Shown piece by piece: positions 22,121-30,687 of a stretch of DNA of 64,000 bases (within the stretch, counting starts at the first letter, position 1; each line of letters starts with the position of its first letter). The notes under the pieces were generated by a model that saw only the letters and a list, made by a program, of their open reading frames with translations, made no database searches and was not told where the DNA came from. A program made the translations under genes and the position numbers. The stretch is from Sorangium cellulosum So0157-2 (GTDB lineage Bacteria; Myxococcota_A; Polyangia; Polyangiales; Polyangiaceae). The stretch spans positions 3,410,001-3,474,000 of the forward strand of contig NC_021658.1 in the NCBI RefSeq assembly GCF_000418325.1, given 5' to 3'.

Positions 22121-24154
22121 TCAGCGCAGGATGGCGTCGAGCAGGTCGATGCGCATCCCGAACTTGTAGGGGGAGGCCTTGACCACCTCCGTCTTCTGGC
22201 CGGAGATCGTCTCGTCGTTGCCCTCCAGGTAGCCGCCGGCGTTGATGCCGATGACCTTGCCCTGGCCGTTGAAGATGGGGCTCCCGTTCATGCCGCTCGT
22301 GCTGCGGGCGTCGTGCTGGATCAGCCAGGCGTCGGCCGCGGCCGCGGGCCGGCCGTTCGCGCCGGTGATCCGGCCGATGTTGGCGGCCAGGAACGTGGCG
22401 ACGGGGTTCGCGGCGTCGGTGAGGCGCTCGGGGAAGCCGATCAGGTACACGTCGTCGCCCGCGCCGGCCGCGGCGAGCTCCTCCCGGGGGGCGAGCTCCA
22501 GGACGGCGGCGGCGCGCCCCGCGATCGACACGACGCCGATGTCCTGGGTGAGCTGGTCCGCGCTGTCGCGGTACTGGGGGTGCGTCCGCATGCTGGTCAC
22601 GGCGAAGCTTATCTGGCCCCGGCCCTCGTTCTCGAGCGCCACGATCGTGCCGCCGCGGCGCTTGGCCGCCGTGATGCAGTGCGCGTTCGTCGCGAGGACG
22701 GAGGGCCGCACCGCGAACGCCGTGCAGAACCCCTCGCGCCCCGAGGCGAGCATGAAGATCCCCTTTCTGAAGCGGTCGTGGAGGTTGCGCCCGAAGTTGG
22801 CGTTCGAGGGGTGCAGCGTGCCGAGGCGCCGCTCGATCTCCTTGCGCCGCGGGTCCTCGGGCGGGAGGCGCGCGAGCTCGGCGCGCAGCTGGCTGATCTC
22901 GTCGTGGGAGGAGCGGTTGTAGACGATGAGCCCGGCGAGGCTCGCGAGCGCGACCACGAGGAGCGAGGCGAGGATGTAGGTCGTGCGACGCTGGCCCGCG
23001 GTCGCGGCGTGCACCTCCTTGTGGAGCATGGCGTTGAGCTCGACGGTGCGGCGGGGCTTCGCGCGCCCCGTGGCGGCCGAGACGGCCGAGGAGATCATCA
23101 TGGCGATCGTCCGCTCGCCGACCCGCCGGGCGCCGGCCGGCGGCGCGGCGGCGACGTGCCCGGGGTGGGCCGCGGCGGGCGCGGCGTAACCCGCGGCGTG
23201 CGCCGGGAGAGCGGCGGATGGCGCGGGGTGGCCGGCGGCCGGCGACGGGTACGCGGCCGGCGCCGGATAGCCGGCGGCGTGCGCCGGGAGAGCGGCGGCG
23301 GGAGCAGGGTACGCGGCGCCAGCCGGGTACGCAGCGCCAGCCGGGTACGCAGCGGGCGCAGGGTAGCCCGTGGGCGCGGGGTAGGCCGCGGCGGGCGCGG
23401 TGGGAGGCGGCGGCGCGTGCGCCTGCGGCGGACCCGGAGGCCGGCGCTCGACGACCTCGATCCGCACCCGCGGGCCCTTCGCGCCGAACGTGACCTCGTC
23501 GCCCGAGCCGATCGGGTGCCGCTTGATCCGCTGCCCGCCCGCGTAGGTTCCGTTGCGGCTGTCGAGGTCGTACAGCACCCAGCCCGCCGCCTCGAGGGCG
23601 GCGTGCGCCGGGAGAGCGGCGGATGGCGCGGGGTGGCCGGCGGCCGGCGACGGGTACGCGGCCGGCGCCGGATAGCCGGCGGCCTGCGCCGGGTGAGCGG
23701 CGGCGGGAGCAGGGTACGCGGCGCCAGCCGGGTACGCAGCGCCAGCCGGGTACGCAGCGGGCGCAGGGTAGCCCGTGGGCGCGGGGTAGGCCGCGGCGGG
23801 CGCGGTGGGAGGCGGCGGCGCGTGCGCCTGCGGCGGACCCGGAGGCCGGCGCTCGACGACCTCGATCCGCACCCGCGGGCCCTTCGCGCCGAACGTGACC
23901 TCGTCGCCCGAGCCGATCGGGTGCCGCTTGATCCGCTGCCCGCCCGCGTAGGTTCCGTTGCGGCTGTCGAGGTCGTACAGCACCCAGCCCGCCGCCTCGA
24001 GGCGCGCCTCGGCGTGGTGGCTGCTCGCGTCGCGATCGTGGTTCGGGTCGAACACGACGTCGTTGTCCGGCGCGCGGCCGAAGCGCACCACGCGCTTGTC
24101 ATGGAGCTCCACGGACCCGGCGTTGCGCCCGAACGTGTGCACGACGCGCAGCAT
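22121..24154 (-). CDS. FHA-domain membrane protein with inactive trypsin-like (HtrA-like) domain
   Basis: The 677-residue protein begins with an FHA domain (residues about 1-85: VVRFGRAPDNDVVF, SSHHAEARL, LYDLDSRNGTYAGG). About 300 residues of Pro/Ala/Tyr-rich linker follow, containing a second copy of the C-terminal half of the FHA, and then one membrane helix near residue 400. The periplasmic S1-type protease fold includes ATNAHC (His492) and a DIGVVSI strand. Where the nucleophile motif GNSG is expected it reads TSGMNGSP: the catalytic Ser is Asn623. It is therefore probably a pseudoprotease that binds rather than cuts. The FHA would read phosphothreonine in the cytoplasm. Its ATG shares one base with the stop of the active protease gene upstream, so the two are coupled. 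Confidence 0.88.
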   Translation of the reverse strand: MLRVVHTFGRNAGSVELHDKRVVRFGRAPDNDVVFDPNHDRDASSHHAEARLEAAGWVLYDLDSRNGTYAGGQRIKRHPIGSGDEVTFGAKGPRVRIEVVERRPPGPPQAHAPPPPTAPAAAYPAPTGYPAPAAYPAGAAYPAGAAYPAPAAAHPAQAAGYPAPAAYPSPAAGHPAPSAALPAHAALEAAGWVLYDLDSRNGTYAGGQRIKRHPIGSGDEVTFGAKGPRVRIEVVERRPPGPPQAHAPPPPTAPAAAYPAPTGYPAPAAYPAGAAYPAGAAYPAPAAALPAHAAGYPAPAAYPSPAAGHPAPSAALPAHAAGYAAPAAAHPGHVAAAPPAGARRVGERTIAMMISSAVSAATGRAKPRRTVELNAMLHKEVHAATAGQRRTTYILASLLVVALASLAGLIVYNRSSHDEISQLRAELARLPPEDPRRKEIERRLGTLHPSNANFGRNLHDRFRKGIFMLASGREGFCTAFAVRPSVLATNAHCITAAKRRGGTIVALENEGRGQISFAVTSMRTHPQYRDSADQLTQDIGVVSIAGRAAAVLELAPREELAAAGAGDDVYLIGFPERLTDAANPVATFLAANIGRITGANGRPAAAADAWLIQHDARSTSGMNGSPIFNGQGKVIGINAGGYLEGNDETISGQKTEVVKASPYKFGMRIDLLDAILR
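23196..24005 (-). repeat. 405-bp in-frame tandem duplication inside the FHA-pseudoprotease gene
   Basis: Positions 23196-23600 and 23601-24005 are nearly identical, offset by exactly 405 bases (135 codons). The unit covers the C-terminal half of the FHA domain and the Pro/Ala/Tyr linker. Only a few substitutions separate the copies, for example in the AHPAQAAGYP versus LPAHAAGYP segment. The difference shows it is not a trivial copy error, though assembly collapse or expansion cannot be excluded. The duplicate lacks the phosphothreonine-contacting first half of the FHA. Confidence 0.9.
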
Positions 24155-25227
24155 CACGGCGCGGGGACCCCCTTCAGCAGATCGATGCGCATCCCGATCC
24201 GGAACGGCGAGCTCTGCGTCACCGTCGTCTTGCGCCCGTCGATCGTCACGTCGTCCTCGTCGTCGATGTGCGCGGCGTGGATGCCGATCACGTGCCCGTA
24301 CTGGTTGAAGATGGGGCTCCCGCTGTTGCCCCCGCGCGTGACCGCGTCGTGCTGGATGACGACGGCGCGGTCCGGCGTCGTCGCCTCGTCGTCGATGCCG
24401 GTCACCCGCCCGATGCGGCCCTCGAGGAACGTCGCCGAGGGGCTCAGCGGATCCATCAGCCGGCCCGGGAAGCCGAGGACGTAGGCGTCGTCGCCCGGCC
24501 CGATCGCCCGCAGCTCGGCGTCGTTCGCGAGCTTCACCGTGTGCGACGCCCTGCCGTCGATGCGCAGCAGGGCGACGTCCGGCGAGCCGGCCCCCGCCTG
24601 CCCGGGCTTGTACGCCGGGTGGGCCGACATCGCGACGATGCGGAACCGCGTCTTCCCCATCGAGTCGTTCTGCGTGACGATCGGGGTGCCGCCGCGCGCG
24701 CGGCAGTCGCGGACGCAATGCGCGTTCGTGGCGAGCAGATCGGGCGCGACGGCGAAGGCCGAGCAGCAGCCGCCGATGCGGTTGTCCACCTTGTAGCCCA
24801 TCACGTAGAGGGCCAGCCGGTTCTGCTCGAAGATGGCGCGGCCCGAGAGCACCTGCTCCGGGATCTCGCCCGTCGGCCGCGCCGCGGGCGCGACGCCGAG
24901 GCCGACCTCGCGCGCCAGCGCGTCGGCCGCCCGGCGCGACCGGTACGCGACCACGCCCGCCACCGCCACCGCGACGAGCGCCGCGACGACGCCGAGCCCG
25001 AGCAGCAGGTTGTGGCGCGCCACCCGCCGCCGCGCCTCGTCCGCCTTGGCCCGCACGAGCGCGACCGCCTTCTCCTCGCGCTGCATCGCCTGCACGACGG
25101 CGTCCCTGACGATGCGCTGCGCGGTCTCGACGTCGACGCGGCCGTCCGCGTCCGGTCCCCGCGGGGGCGGCCCTTCCTGCGGGGCGGCCGGAGCCTGCCG
25201 GCCACGCTTGTCGTTGCTGCGCAGCAT
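24154..25227 (-). CDS. Membrane-anchored trypsin-like serine protease (HtrA/S1-type), active
   Basis: The 357-residue protein has a charged cytoplasmic N-terminus with a helix of coiled-coil character (ETAQRIVRDAVVQAMQREEK). One membrane helix follows (LLLGLGVVAALVAVAVAGVV), then a periplasmic S1 protease domain. The triad is complete: LLATNAHC (His170), PDVALLRID for the Asp, and GGNSGSP (Ser302). There is no PDZ domain, unlike classical DegP. The active-site surroundings and C-terminus (FRIGMRIDLL) closely match the neighbouring pseudoprotease (FGMRIDLL), so the pair arose by duplication. It follows the PP2C gene by 37 bases and its stop overlaps the next start. It probably cleaves envelope proteins in partnership with the inactive homologue (inference). 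Confidence 0.9.
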   Translation of the reverse strand: MLRSNDKRGRQAPAAPQEGPPPRGPDADGRVDVETAQRIVRDAVVQAMQREEKAVALVRAKADEARRRVARHNLLLGLGVVAALVAVAVAGVVAYRSRRAADALAREVGLGVAPAARPTGEIPEQVLSGRAIFEQNRLALYVMGYKVDNRIGGCCSAFAVAPDLLATNAHCVRDCRARGGTPIVTQNDSMGKTRFRIVAMSAHPAYKPGQAGAGSPDVALLRIDGRASHTVKLANDAELRAIGPGDDAYVLGFPGRLMDPLSPSATFLEGRIGRVTGIDDEATTPDRAVVIQHDAVTRGGNSGSPIFNQYGHVIGIHAAHIDDEDDVTIDGRKTTVTQSSPFRIGMRIDLLKGVPAP

Positions 25228-25264
25228 CGCGGTGGGTGGCGCGCGCACGTGCGCTGCGCGCGGC

Positions 25265-27085
25265 CTAACGGAGCAGGTAGTAGCCGGCGATGGTAACGCA
25301 CGCGACGGCGCTCACGATCATCAAGATCACGAGCCACTGCGGCGCGCCGTCGGTCGGGATCATGATCGGCTCGTCGCCCTGGACGGGGGCGCGGGCCTTG
25401 CGCTCCTCCAGCGCGTCGTCCGCCGGCAGGGGCGAGATGACGGGGTCGTAGTCGTCGCCGTCCTCGTCCAGGTCGCCGTCCGCGGCGCTCAGCCACGACT
25501 TCGGCGAGGGGGGGCGCTGCGAGATCTTCTTCTCGTCGAGCTCCTTCACCTTGCGCGCCGGCTCGGACGCGGCGGCGTTCTGCGCGAGGAGGTGCTCGGG
25601 CAGCGAGTACTTCTGGTAACGGAGCTCCTCGATGTCCACGAGGTCCGGCTCGGCGAGCCCGTCGCCGTCGAACTTCGCGACCACCACCGTGATGTTGTCG
25701 TGGCCGCCCGCCTGGTTGGCCCGATCCGTCAGCACCTTGCAGGCCTCGATCGGATCGTCGACGGTCCGCAGCACCTCGCGGATCTCCTCGTTCCGCACCA
25801 TGCCCGAGAGCCCGTCGGAGCAGAGCATCAGCGTGTCGCCCCGCTTGAGCTCTACGTAGGTGAGGTCGACCTGCACCGAGTCCGCCGTGCCGAGCGCCTG
25901 GAGGATGATGTTGTTGTGCTCGAAGGTCTCGGCCTCCTCCTCGGTGAGCTGGCCGGCCTCGATGAGCTGGTTCACGAGCGACTGATCGCGCGTCACCTGC
26001 ACGAGCCGATCGCCGCGCAGGACGTACGCGCGGCTGTCGCCGACCTGACCGAGGAACAGGTGATCGTCCATGAGCGCGGCGATCGTCGACGTCGTCCCCA
26101 TCCCGCGCCGGGTGCGATCGAGCTTCGCCTCGCTGAAGATCCTGAGGCCCGCGGCCTCGATCGCCTGCACGAGGCGCGCCGCGAGCTCGTCGTGGTGCTG
26201 CGGGGGACCGCCGGCGCTCATCCGCTGGTAGATGATGTCGACCGCGAGCTGGCTCGCGACCTCGCCGGCCGCGGCGCCGCCCATGCCGTCGCACACGCCG
26301 AGCAGCGCGCCGCGCTCGCCGACCACCTGGTAGCGGTCCATCTCCATCAGGCCGCGGCTCGCCTTGGTGAGATCCGCGACGATGAAGTTGTCCTCGTTGT
26401 GCTCGCGGACCTGCCCCACGTCGGTCCGGCCGAACAGCCGCAGCACGACCTCGGGTCGACGCGGATCGGCCGGCGCCGCGGCGCCGCCGTCTGTGTCGTC
26501 GGGGCGCTGCGCGCCCTCGGCCGGCTCGTCGCCGGCGGCGGGGCGTAGGGTCGAGCCGTCGCCGGCGGTCTCCGCGGCGGGGGTCTCGTCGAGCGCGCCG
26601 TCGTGCGACGCGACGACCGACGGGGCCCCGAGGGAGGCGTGCGCGTGGACGCCGGCCGGCGGCGCGTCGGGGGTCGCTCCGTCCGCGAGGTCGTCCGACC
26701 GCGTCGGACTTCCATCGGCGTCGTCCTCGCGCTGCCCGCCGGCGGTGAGCCGCACCCGCGGCGGCGGAGGGAGCTTCCTCCCGACCTTGTCGGGGCCTGG
26801 GGCGCCGGGCGCCTTCACGGATTTCACGGCGATGCCAGCCTTCTGTTCGCGCGCGGCGTTCGCGGCCGGGCGCATCTTGGGCGGCGTGGGCGGCTTCCAG
26901 TTCACGGGCTTGCCTGCTTCCAGAGACCCCGCTTTGCCGGCCTCGAGCGACGCGGCGCTGTGCGGGGAATCACCAAGGGCCTTGCCCGCGTTGCCGCTCG
27001 AGTCGGTCCCCACCGACGCCGCGCTCGAGAGCCCCTCGACTTCCAGCGCCTCGGTCGGCGTTTCGCGGACGGTCGGGTCGCTCAT
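25265..27085 (-). CDS. Membrane-anchored PP2C-type Ser/Thr protein phosphatase
   Basis: The 606-residue protein has a disordered N-terminus of about 210 residues. A PP2C domain follows with the metal and phosphate motifs in order: TDVGQVREHNEDNF, GVCDGMGGAAAGEVAS, MGTTSTIAALMDDH, GDSRAYVLR, CSDGLSGMV and GGHDNITVVV. All metal-ligand aspartates are present. An acidic linker and a C-terminal membrane helix (QWLVILMIVSAVACVTIAGY) end the chain, leaving the catalytic domain in the cytoplasm. It should remove phosphate from Ser/Thr-phosphorylated proteins made by Hanks-type kinases, two of which lie elsewhere in this window. The start overlaps the FHA/zinc-ribbon gene by four bases (ATGA), implying a shared transcript and stoichiometry. 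Confidence 0.95.
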   Translation of the reverse strand: MSDPTVRETPTEALEVEGLSSAASVGTDSSGNAGKALGDSPHSAASLEAGKAGSLEAGKPVNWKPPTPPKMRPAANAAREQKAGIAVKSVKAPGAPGPDKVGRKLPPPPRVRLTAGGQREDDADGSPTRSDDLADGATPDAPPAGVHAHASLGAPSVVASHDGALDETPAAETAGDGSTLRPAAGDEPAEGAQRPDDTDGGAAAPADPRRPEVVLRLFGRTDVGQVREHNEDNFIVADLTKASRGLMEMDRYQVVGERGALLGVCDGMGGAAAGEVASQLAVDIIYQRMSAGGPPQHHDELAARLVQAIEAAGLRIFSEAKLDRTRRGMGTTSTIAALMDDHLFLGQVGDSRAYVLRGDRLVQVTRDQSLVNQLIEAGQLTEEEAETFEHNNIILQALGTADSVQVDLTYVELKRGDTLMLCSDGLSGMVRNEEIREVLRTVDDPIEACKVLTDRANQAGGHDNITVVVAKFDGDGLAEPDLVDIEELRYQKYSLPEHLLAQNAAASEPARKVKELDEKKISQRPPSPKSWLSAADGDLDEDGDDYDPVISPLPADDALEERKARAPVQGDEPIMIPTDGAPQWLVILMIVSAVACVTIAGYYLLR

Positions 27086-29130
27086 CGGGAGAGATCCACG
27101 CGGAACAGGTGCTGCCCGATGCGCACGAAGTCGCGATCGTGGAGGCTGACGTCCTCGCGGATGGCGACGTACGTCCCGTTCGACGACTCCAGGTCGGTGA
27201 GCGTGAACTCCCCCGTGGCCGGGTTCCTCCGGATGGCGGCGTGGCGTCGCGAGAGGAACGGGTCGGCCGTGAACACGATGTCTCCCGTTTCCCGTCCGAT
27301 CACCGTCTCGTCCCGGTAGAGGTGGTACACGTCCCGCGTCACGCCCTCCACCGTCCGCTGGCAGAGTCGCGCCCGCCGGTGGATGGCGGGCGAGCCAAAC
27401 AGCAACGTTCCATGCTGGATCGCATGGCCGAGGCCTCGCTCCCCGTCGCTCACGGTCTGAAACTGTAACACCTCGAGCCCCAGGAGGAGCAAGTCGGCAT
27501 CTCGAAGGGCGTGCGTCTTCCGGATGCGCAGGTAGATGCGGTTGACGCTGCCCAGGTCACGGAGAACCCAGGACCCGTTCTGCGGAATGATCCGCGCGTG
27601 CCGCGGCGAGACGTACAGGTCGTCCTCGAGGACGATATCCCCCTCGGTGCGGCCGATGTCGATCTGCGGTCCGGTGAGGGGAAAGCTCTTCCCCTCGGTC
27701 CCGTCTTCGACGATCACGATGAGCTTGCCATCGGGCGCCCGGGCCGGCCGCGTGTCGGCTGGGACCCACGCCGGCGGGCGGACCGAATAAGACGCCCGCA
27801 GCGGAGCGAGGGGCACCTGGGAGGGCCGCGGCGCGCTGCCCGCCTCGGTCGAGAGCGGCCCGGCGGCGTCGCCCTGCGGGGGCCGCGGCGGGTCGTGCGG
27901 GGGCCGCGGCGGGTCGCGCCCGACCTCCGGGGCGAGCGAGGGCGCGGGCTGCGGGCGGTCGGCGGTGGGCCTGGACGGGCGCTCGGAGACGGGCCGCTCG
28001 CCCTCGAGCGGCGCCCCGCAGTACTTGCAGAACCGCGTGCCCGCGAGGCACTGGCCGTGGCAGCGCGCGCACTCGACCGGCCGGGCCGGCGCCTTCTGCG
28101 ACGACGCGATGTCGAGCACCGGCGAGCCGACGATCTTGTCGGGGGTGCTGCCGCTGGCCGGGGGAGGGGGCAGCCGCGGGGGCGGCTGGGCGACGGGCGG
28201 CAGCGGAGGCGGCGCCGGCCTGGCCGGCGGCGAGGCGCCGGGGCCCTGCCGCAGCGCGTCCCCGGCGCCGGGGCGCTCGTCGCGCGACGCGGGCGGCGGC
28301 GCGGCCTCGGGCGCAGGCGCGTGCCGGGGCGCAACGTCCTGGACCCCCCGCGCCGTCGTCTTCGTCTCCTCGAGCGGCGGGTGCACCACGTACGGCGCGG
28401 CGGGGGACAGCGCGCCGTCCGGGTCGCTGCCCCTCGCTCGCCTGGGCGCGACGCTCGCCGGCTGCAGCGCGCCCGCCGGCGCGGCGCCGTCCTTCCGGTG
28501 GAGCGGCGCGCCGCACGTCACGCAGTAGCGGTAGCCCGGCGGGTTGTCCCCGCCGCAGCTCGCGCACGAGAGCCCCAGCAGCGCCTCGGTGATCGAGGGC
28601 GTCGCCTGCGCCGCGGACGGCGCCTCCGCGTCGCTCCGGTCCGCGGGCCGCGGCCCTTGCAGCGCCGGCGCCATCTGGATGGCGTTGCCCAGCGCCCCCA
28701 CGGCCGGCGTCGCGGCGCCCGCGCCCTCGCGCGCGGGCGCGGGCGCGGGCGCGGGCGCGGACCGCGCGGCGATCTCCGCGCGGCCGTGCGCCGCCGGCAT
28801 GGAAGGCTCCGTCCTCGCCGAGCCGATCGGGCTGAACGAGAACACCGGCGCCTCCGGGCGAAGGCGCCCCGGCGCGCCGCGGGCCCCCGGCGCCCGGGCG
28901 GCCCCGCGGGCGTCGTTCGCGGGCGGCGCGTCGGCCTGCGCGGGCGAAGGCAGCGCCGGGAGCGACACCTGGGGCAGGCCGCTCGGCGGCGTCGGCGGGG
29001 CGACGCGCGCCTCGCGCGCCTTGAGCCGTCGGCCGCAATCCTGACAGAACGTCAGATCGGCAGCGTTGTCGCGACCGCACACATCGCAGATCACGCTGCC
29101 GAGGGGACCGCGGAGCGACGGTCGAGTCAA
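27082..29130 (-). CDS. Triple zinc-ribbon, double FHA-domain signalling protein
   Basis: The 682-residue protein holds three CxxC...CxxC zinc ribbons: CDVCGRDNAADLTFCQDCG near residue 15, CASCGGDN...YCVTCG near 190 and CARCHGQ...FCKYCG near 350. They are spaced by long Pro/Ala-rich linkers. Two FHA domains are C-terminal: one from about residue 470 (IDIGRTEGDIVLEDDLYVSP, RHARI), with an atypical SVN in place of SNGT, and one from about 600 (VIGRETGDIVF, LSRRHAAIR, LESSNGTYV) with all phosphothreonine-binding residues. It is cytoplasmic, with no signal or membrane segment. It should act as an adaptor bringing phosphorylated partners to the PP2C encoded directly downstream with a four-base overlap. 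The first FHA may have lost phospho-binding. Confidence 0.93.
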   Translation of the reverse strand: MTRPSLRGPLGSVICDVCGRDNAADLTFCQDCGRRLKAREARVAPPTPPSGLPQVSLPALPSPAQADAPPANDARGAARAPGARGAPGRLRPEAPVFSFSPIGSARTEPSMPAAHGRAEIAARSAPAPAPAPAREGAGAATPAVGALGNAIQMAPALQGPRPADRSDAEAPSAAQATPSITEALLGLSCASCGGDNPPGYRYCVTCGAPLHRKDGAAPAGALQPASVAPRRARGSDPDGALSPAAPYVVHPPLEETKTTARGVQDVAPRHAPAPEAAPPPASRDERPGAGDALRQGPGASPPARPAPPPLPPVAQPPPRLPPPPASGSTPDKIVGSPVLDIASSQKAPARPVECARCHGQCLAGTRFCKYCGAPLEGERPVSERPSRPTADRPQPAPSLAPEVGRDPPRPPHDPPRPPQGDAAGPLSTEAGSAPRPSQVPLAPLRASYSVRPPAWVPADTRPARAPDGKLIVIVEDGTEGKSFPLTGPQIDIGRTEGDIVLEDDLYVSPRHARIIPQNGSWVLRDLGSVNRIYLRIRKTHALRDADLLLLGLEVLQFQTVSDGERGLGHAIQHGTLLFGSPAIHRRARLCQRTVEGVTRDVYHLYRDETVIGRETGDIVFTADPFLSRRHAAIRRNPATGEFTLTDLESSNGTYVAIREDVSLHDRDFVRIGQHLFRVDLSR

Positions 29131-29169
29131 GTGGACGGTGCGTTCTCTCGCGCGGGAAGGGGGAGCCGC

Positions 29170-30000
29170 TCAGCGCCGACCGAGCTCGGTCCGCACCTCG
29201 AGCAGGAGCTCGAAGCCCACGAACTGCGCGATGCCGGTGCCCCGCTCGTAGTTGGCCGTGTCCTTCCAGCCCGCGATCAGCACCGGCCGGTAGACGCAGC
29301 TGACCCCGAGCACCGCGCGGCGCGACACCTCCAGCTCGACGCCGACGCCGCCGAAGATGAGCGCGCCGCCCGTCTCGACGCCCCACTCGTTGCCGTAGAC
29401 GACGCCGCCGATGCCGGCGGAAAAATACGGGGCCGCTCGGTAGCCGATGTCCGGCATGTACCTCATCTCGGCGCGCAGCTGCTGGAAGATTCCGAGCCGG
29501 TAGAGGTTGCTCGAGTCCATCTTCGTGAACTGGTACGCGCCGCCGAAGTACCAGGGGCCCGGCGATCGGTAGCCGCCGCGGATCGCGAGCCCGCCGCCGC
29601 TGCCCAGGATGCACGAGTACAGCGGCCCCGATCTCGGGCAGACGGCGCCGGGGTCGAGGCTGATCTCCGCCACGAGGGCGACGCCGTACTGCGCGTACTC
29701 GACGTGCAGCGGCGGCGGCCGCGCGGCGAGCTCGACGCGCGGCTTGACGGGAGGAGGCGGCGGCCGCGCGGCGGCGGCGTCGCTCGCCTGCGCGTCGCGT
29801 TCGGGCGCGGCGAGCGCGCCGTCGCTCCCGTCGCGCGCGGCCTCGCCTGTCCGGGCGCCTGCGCGAGCGTCGGGCGCGGCGGCGGGGAGGTCGCCCTCGG
29901 CCTTGCCCTCCGGCGGCGCGGCAGGCGCTGTCAAGGACAGCAGCGCGCTCGCCGCGAAAGTCGCGGCCGGGAGCGCGCCGGGCGGAGGTCGTAAACGCAC
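29170..30000 (-). CDS. Secreted outer-membrane beta-barrel-like protein
   Basis: The 276-residue product has a signal peptide (PAATFAASALLSLTAPAA), an Ala/Asp-rich spacer of about 60 residues and a C-terminal region of amphipathic, Tyr/Gly-rich strands (YVMP-type turns, RAAPYFSAGIGGVVYGNEWG, LEVSRRAVLGVSCVYRP). It ends in a strand-like QFVGFELLLEVRTELGRR. This looks like a small porin-like or OmpA-barrel-like outer membrane protein; no specific family is recognised. Its stop lies 39 bases before the FHA/zinc-ribbon gene on the same strand. It may be the first gene of the signalling/protease operon and so the outer-envelope end of that system (inference). Confidence 0.65.
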   Translation of the reverse strand: MRLRPPPGALPAATFAASALLSLTAPAAPPEGKAEGDLPAAAPDARAGARTGEAARDGSDGALAAPERDAQASDAAAARPPPPPVKPRVELAARPPPLHVEYAQYGVALVAEISLDPGAVCPRSGPLYSCILGSGGGLAIRGGYRSPGPWYFGGAYQFTKMDSSNLYRLGIFQQLRAEMRYMPDIGYRAAPYFSAGIGGVVYGNEWGVETGGALIFGGVGVELEVSRRAVLGVSCVYRPVLIAGWKDTANYERGTGIAQFVGFELLLEVRTELGRR

Positions 30001-30202
30001 GAGTTGCTTGAGATACGCGAGAGATCTGCCGCCGGCAACGCCCGTCCACGCGCGGGCGCCGGGGCCCGGGGGCGGCTGTCAGTCCCCCGCCGCGCCGCCA
30101 GGAAAAGAGGGGACGGGAGGGGGAGGCGGGCGGTCTCGTGAAGCTCGACTCCATACGCCGCTTGACGGCAGCTGCGAGGGTCGCCTAAACGAAGCCACCT
30201 TC

Positions 30203-30592
30203 ATGGAGATTCACCTCGACAAGCGTGCCGTAAAGCAGATCCGCCTCTCTGCGGCGGATGCCGTTGAGGAAGGCGACACCGAGGCGCTGCGCGAGGACGT
30301 CCTCGAAGCGTTCTCGGAAGAGCAGGTCGAAGAGATCGAGCGTCGTCTGGACAGCGGTGATTTTTTTGAGTTCTTGACCGACGTGCTCGACGAGTGGGGG
30401 GGCGACGACGTAGACGAGCTCTTCGAGCTCCTCGAGACGCAGCTCGGCGACATCGGCATCGACCTGAAGTACGAGCCGCGCGAGGACGACGACGACCTCG
30501 ACGAGGCTGAGGACGACGACCTCGGCGACGATGACGACGACGAGGGCGACGACGACGCGGAGCTCGAGGCCGAGGACGACGAGGACGACTGA
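30203..30592 (+). CDS. Small acidic protein of unknown function
   Basis: The 129-residue protein has a conserved-looking N-terminal part of about 85 residues (MEIHLDKRAVKQIRLSAADA, then DVLEAFSEEQVEEIERRLDS and DFFEFLTDVLDEWGGDDVDE) that is predicted helical. About 40 almost purely Asp/Glu residues follow. It has no signal peptide or membrane segment. The acidic tail recalls the ScpB tail 20 kb away but is not a perfect repeat. I recognise no family. The ATG at 30203 starts the clear helical region. A compact hairpin lies nine bases after the stop. It is divergent from the barrel-protein gene, with about 200 bases between. Confidence 0.75.
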   Translation: MEIHLDKRAVKQIRLSAADAVEEGDTEALREDVLEAFSEEQVEEIERRLDSGDFFEFLTDVLDEWGGDDVDELFELLETQLGDIGIDLKYEPREDDDDLDEAEDDDLGDDDDDEGDDDAELEAEDDEDD

Positions 30593-30600
30593 TCGCGGGC

Positions 30601-30621
30601 GGGCCGCCGAAAGGGCGGTCC
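30601..30621. terminator. Short hairpin after the acidic-protein gene
   Basis: gggccgcc (30601-30608) pairs with ggcggtcc (30614-30621), including one G-T pair, around loop gaaag. It lies directly after a stop codon and between convergent genes, so it probably acts as a terminator. No T-tract follows. Confidence 0.6.
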
Positions 30622-30687
30622 GTCGCCACGGCCGGCCGCCGCCACGGCCGGTCGCCGCCACGGCGATGCGCCGTGCGGCGCCCCGCG

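Noticed and set aside
27511..29994. Very long plus-strand open frame antisense to the FHA/zinc-ribbon gene
   Set aside because: Arg/Gly/Ala shadow frame; the minus strand has zinc ribbons and FHA domains.
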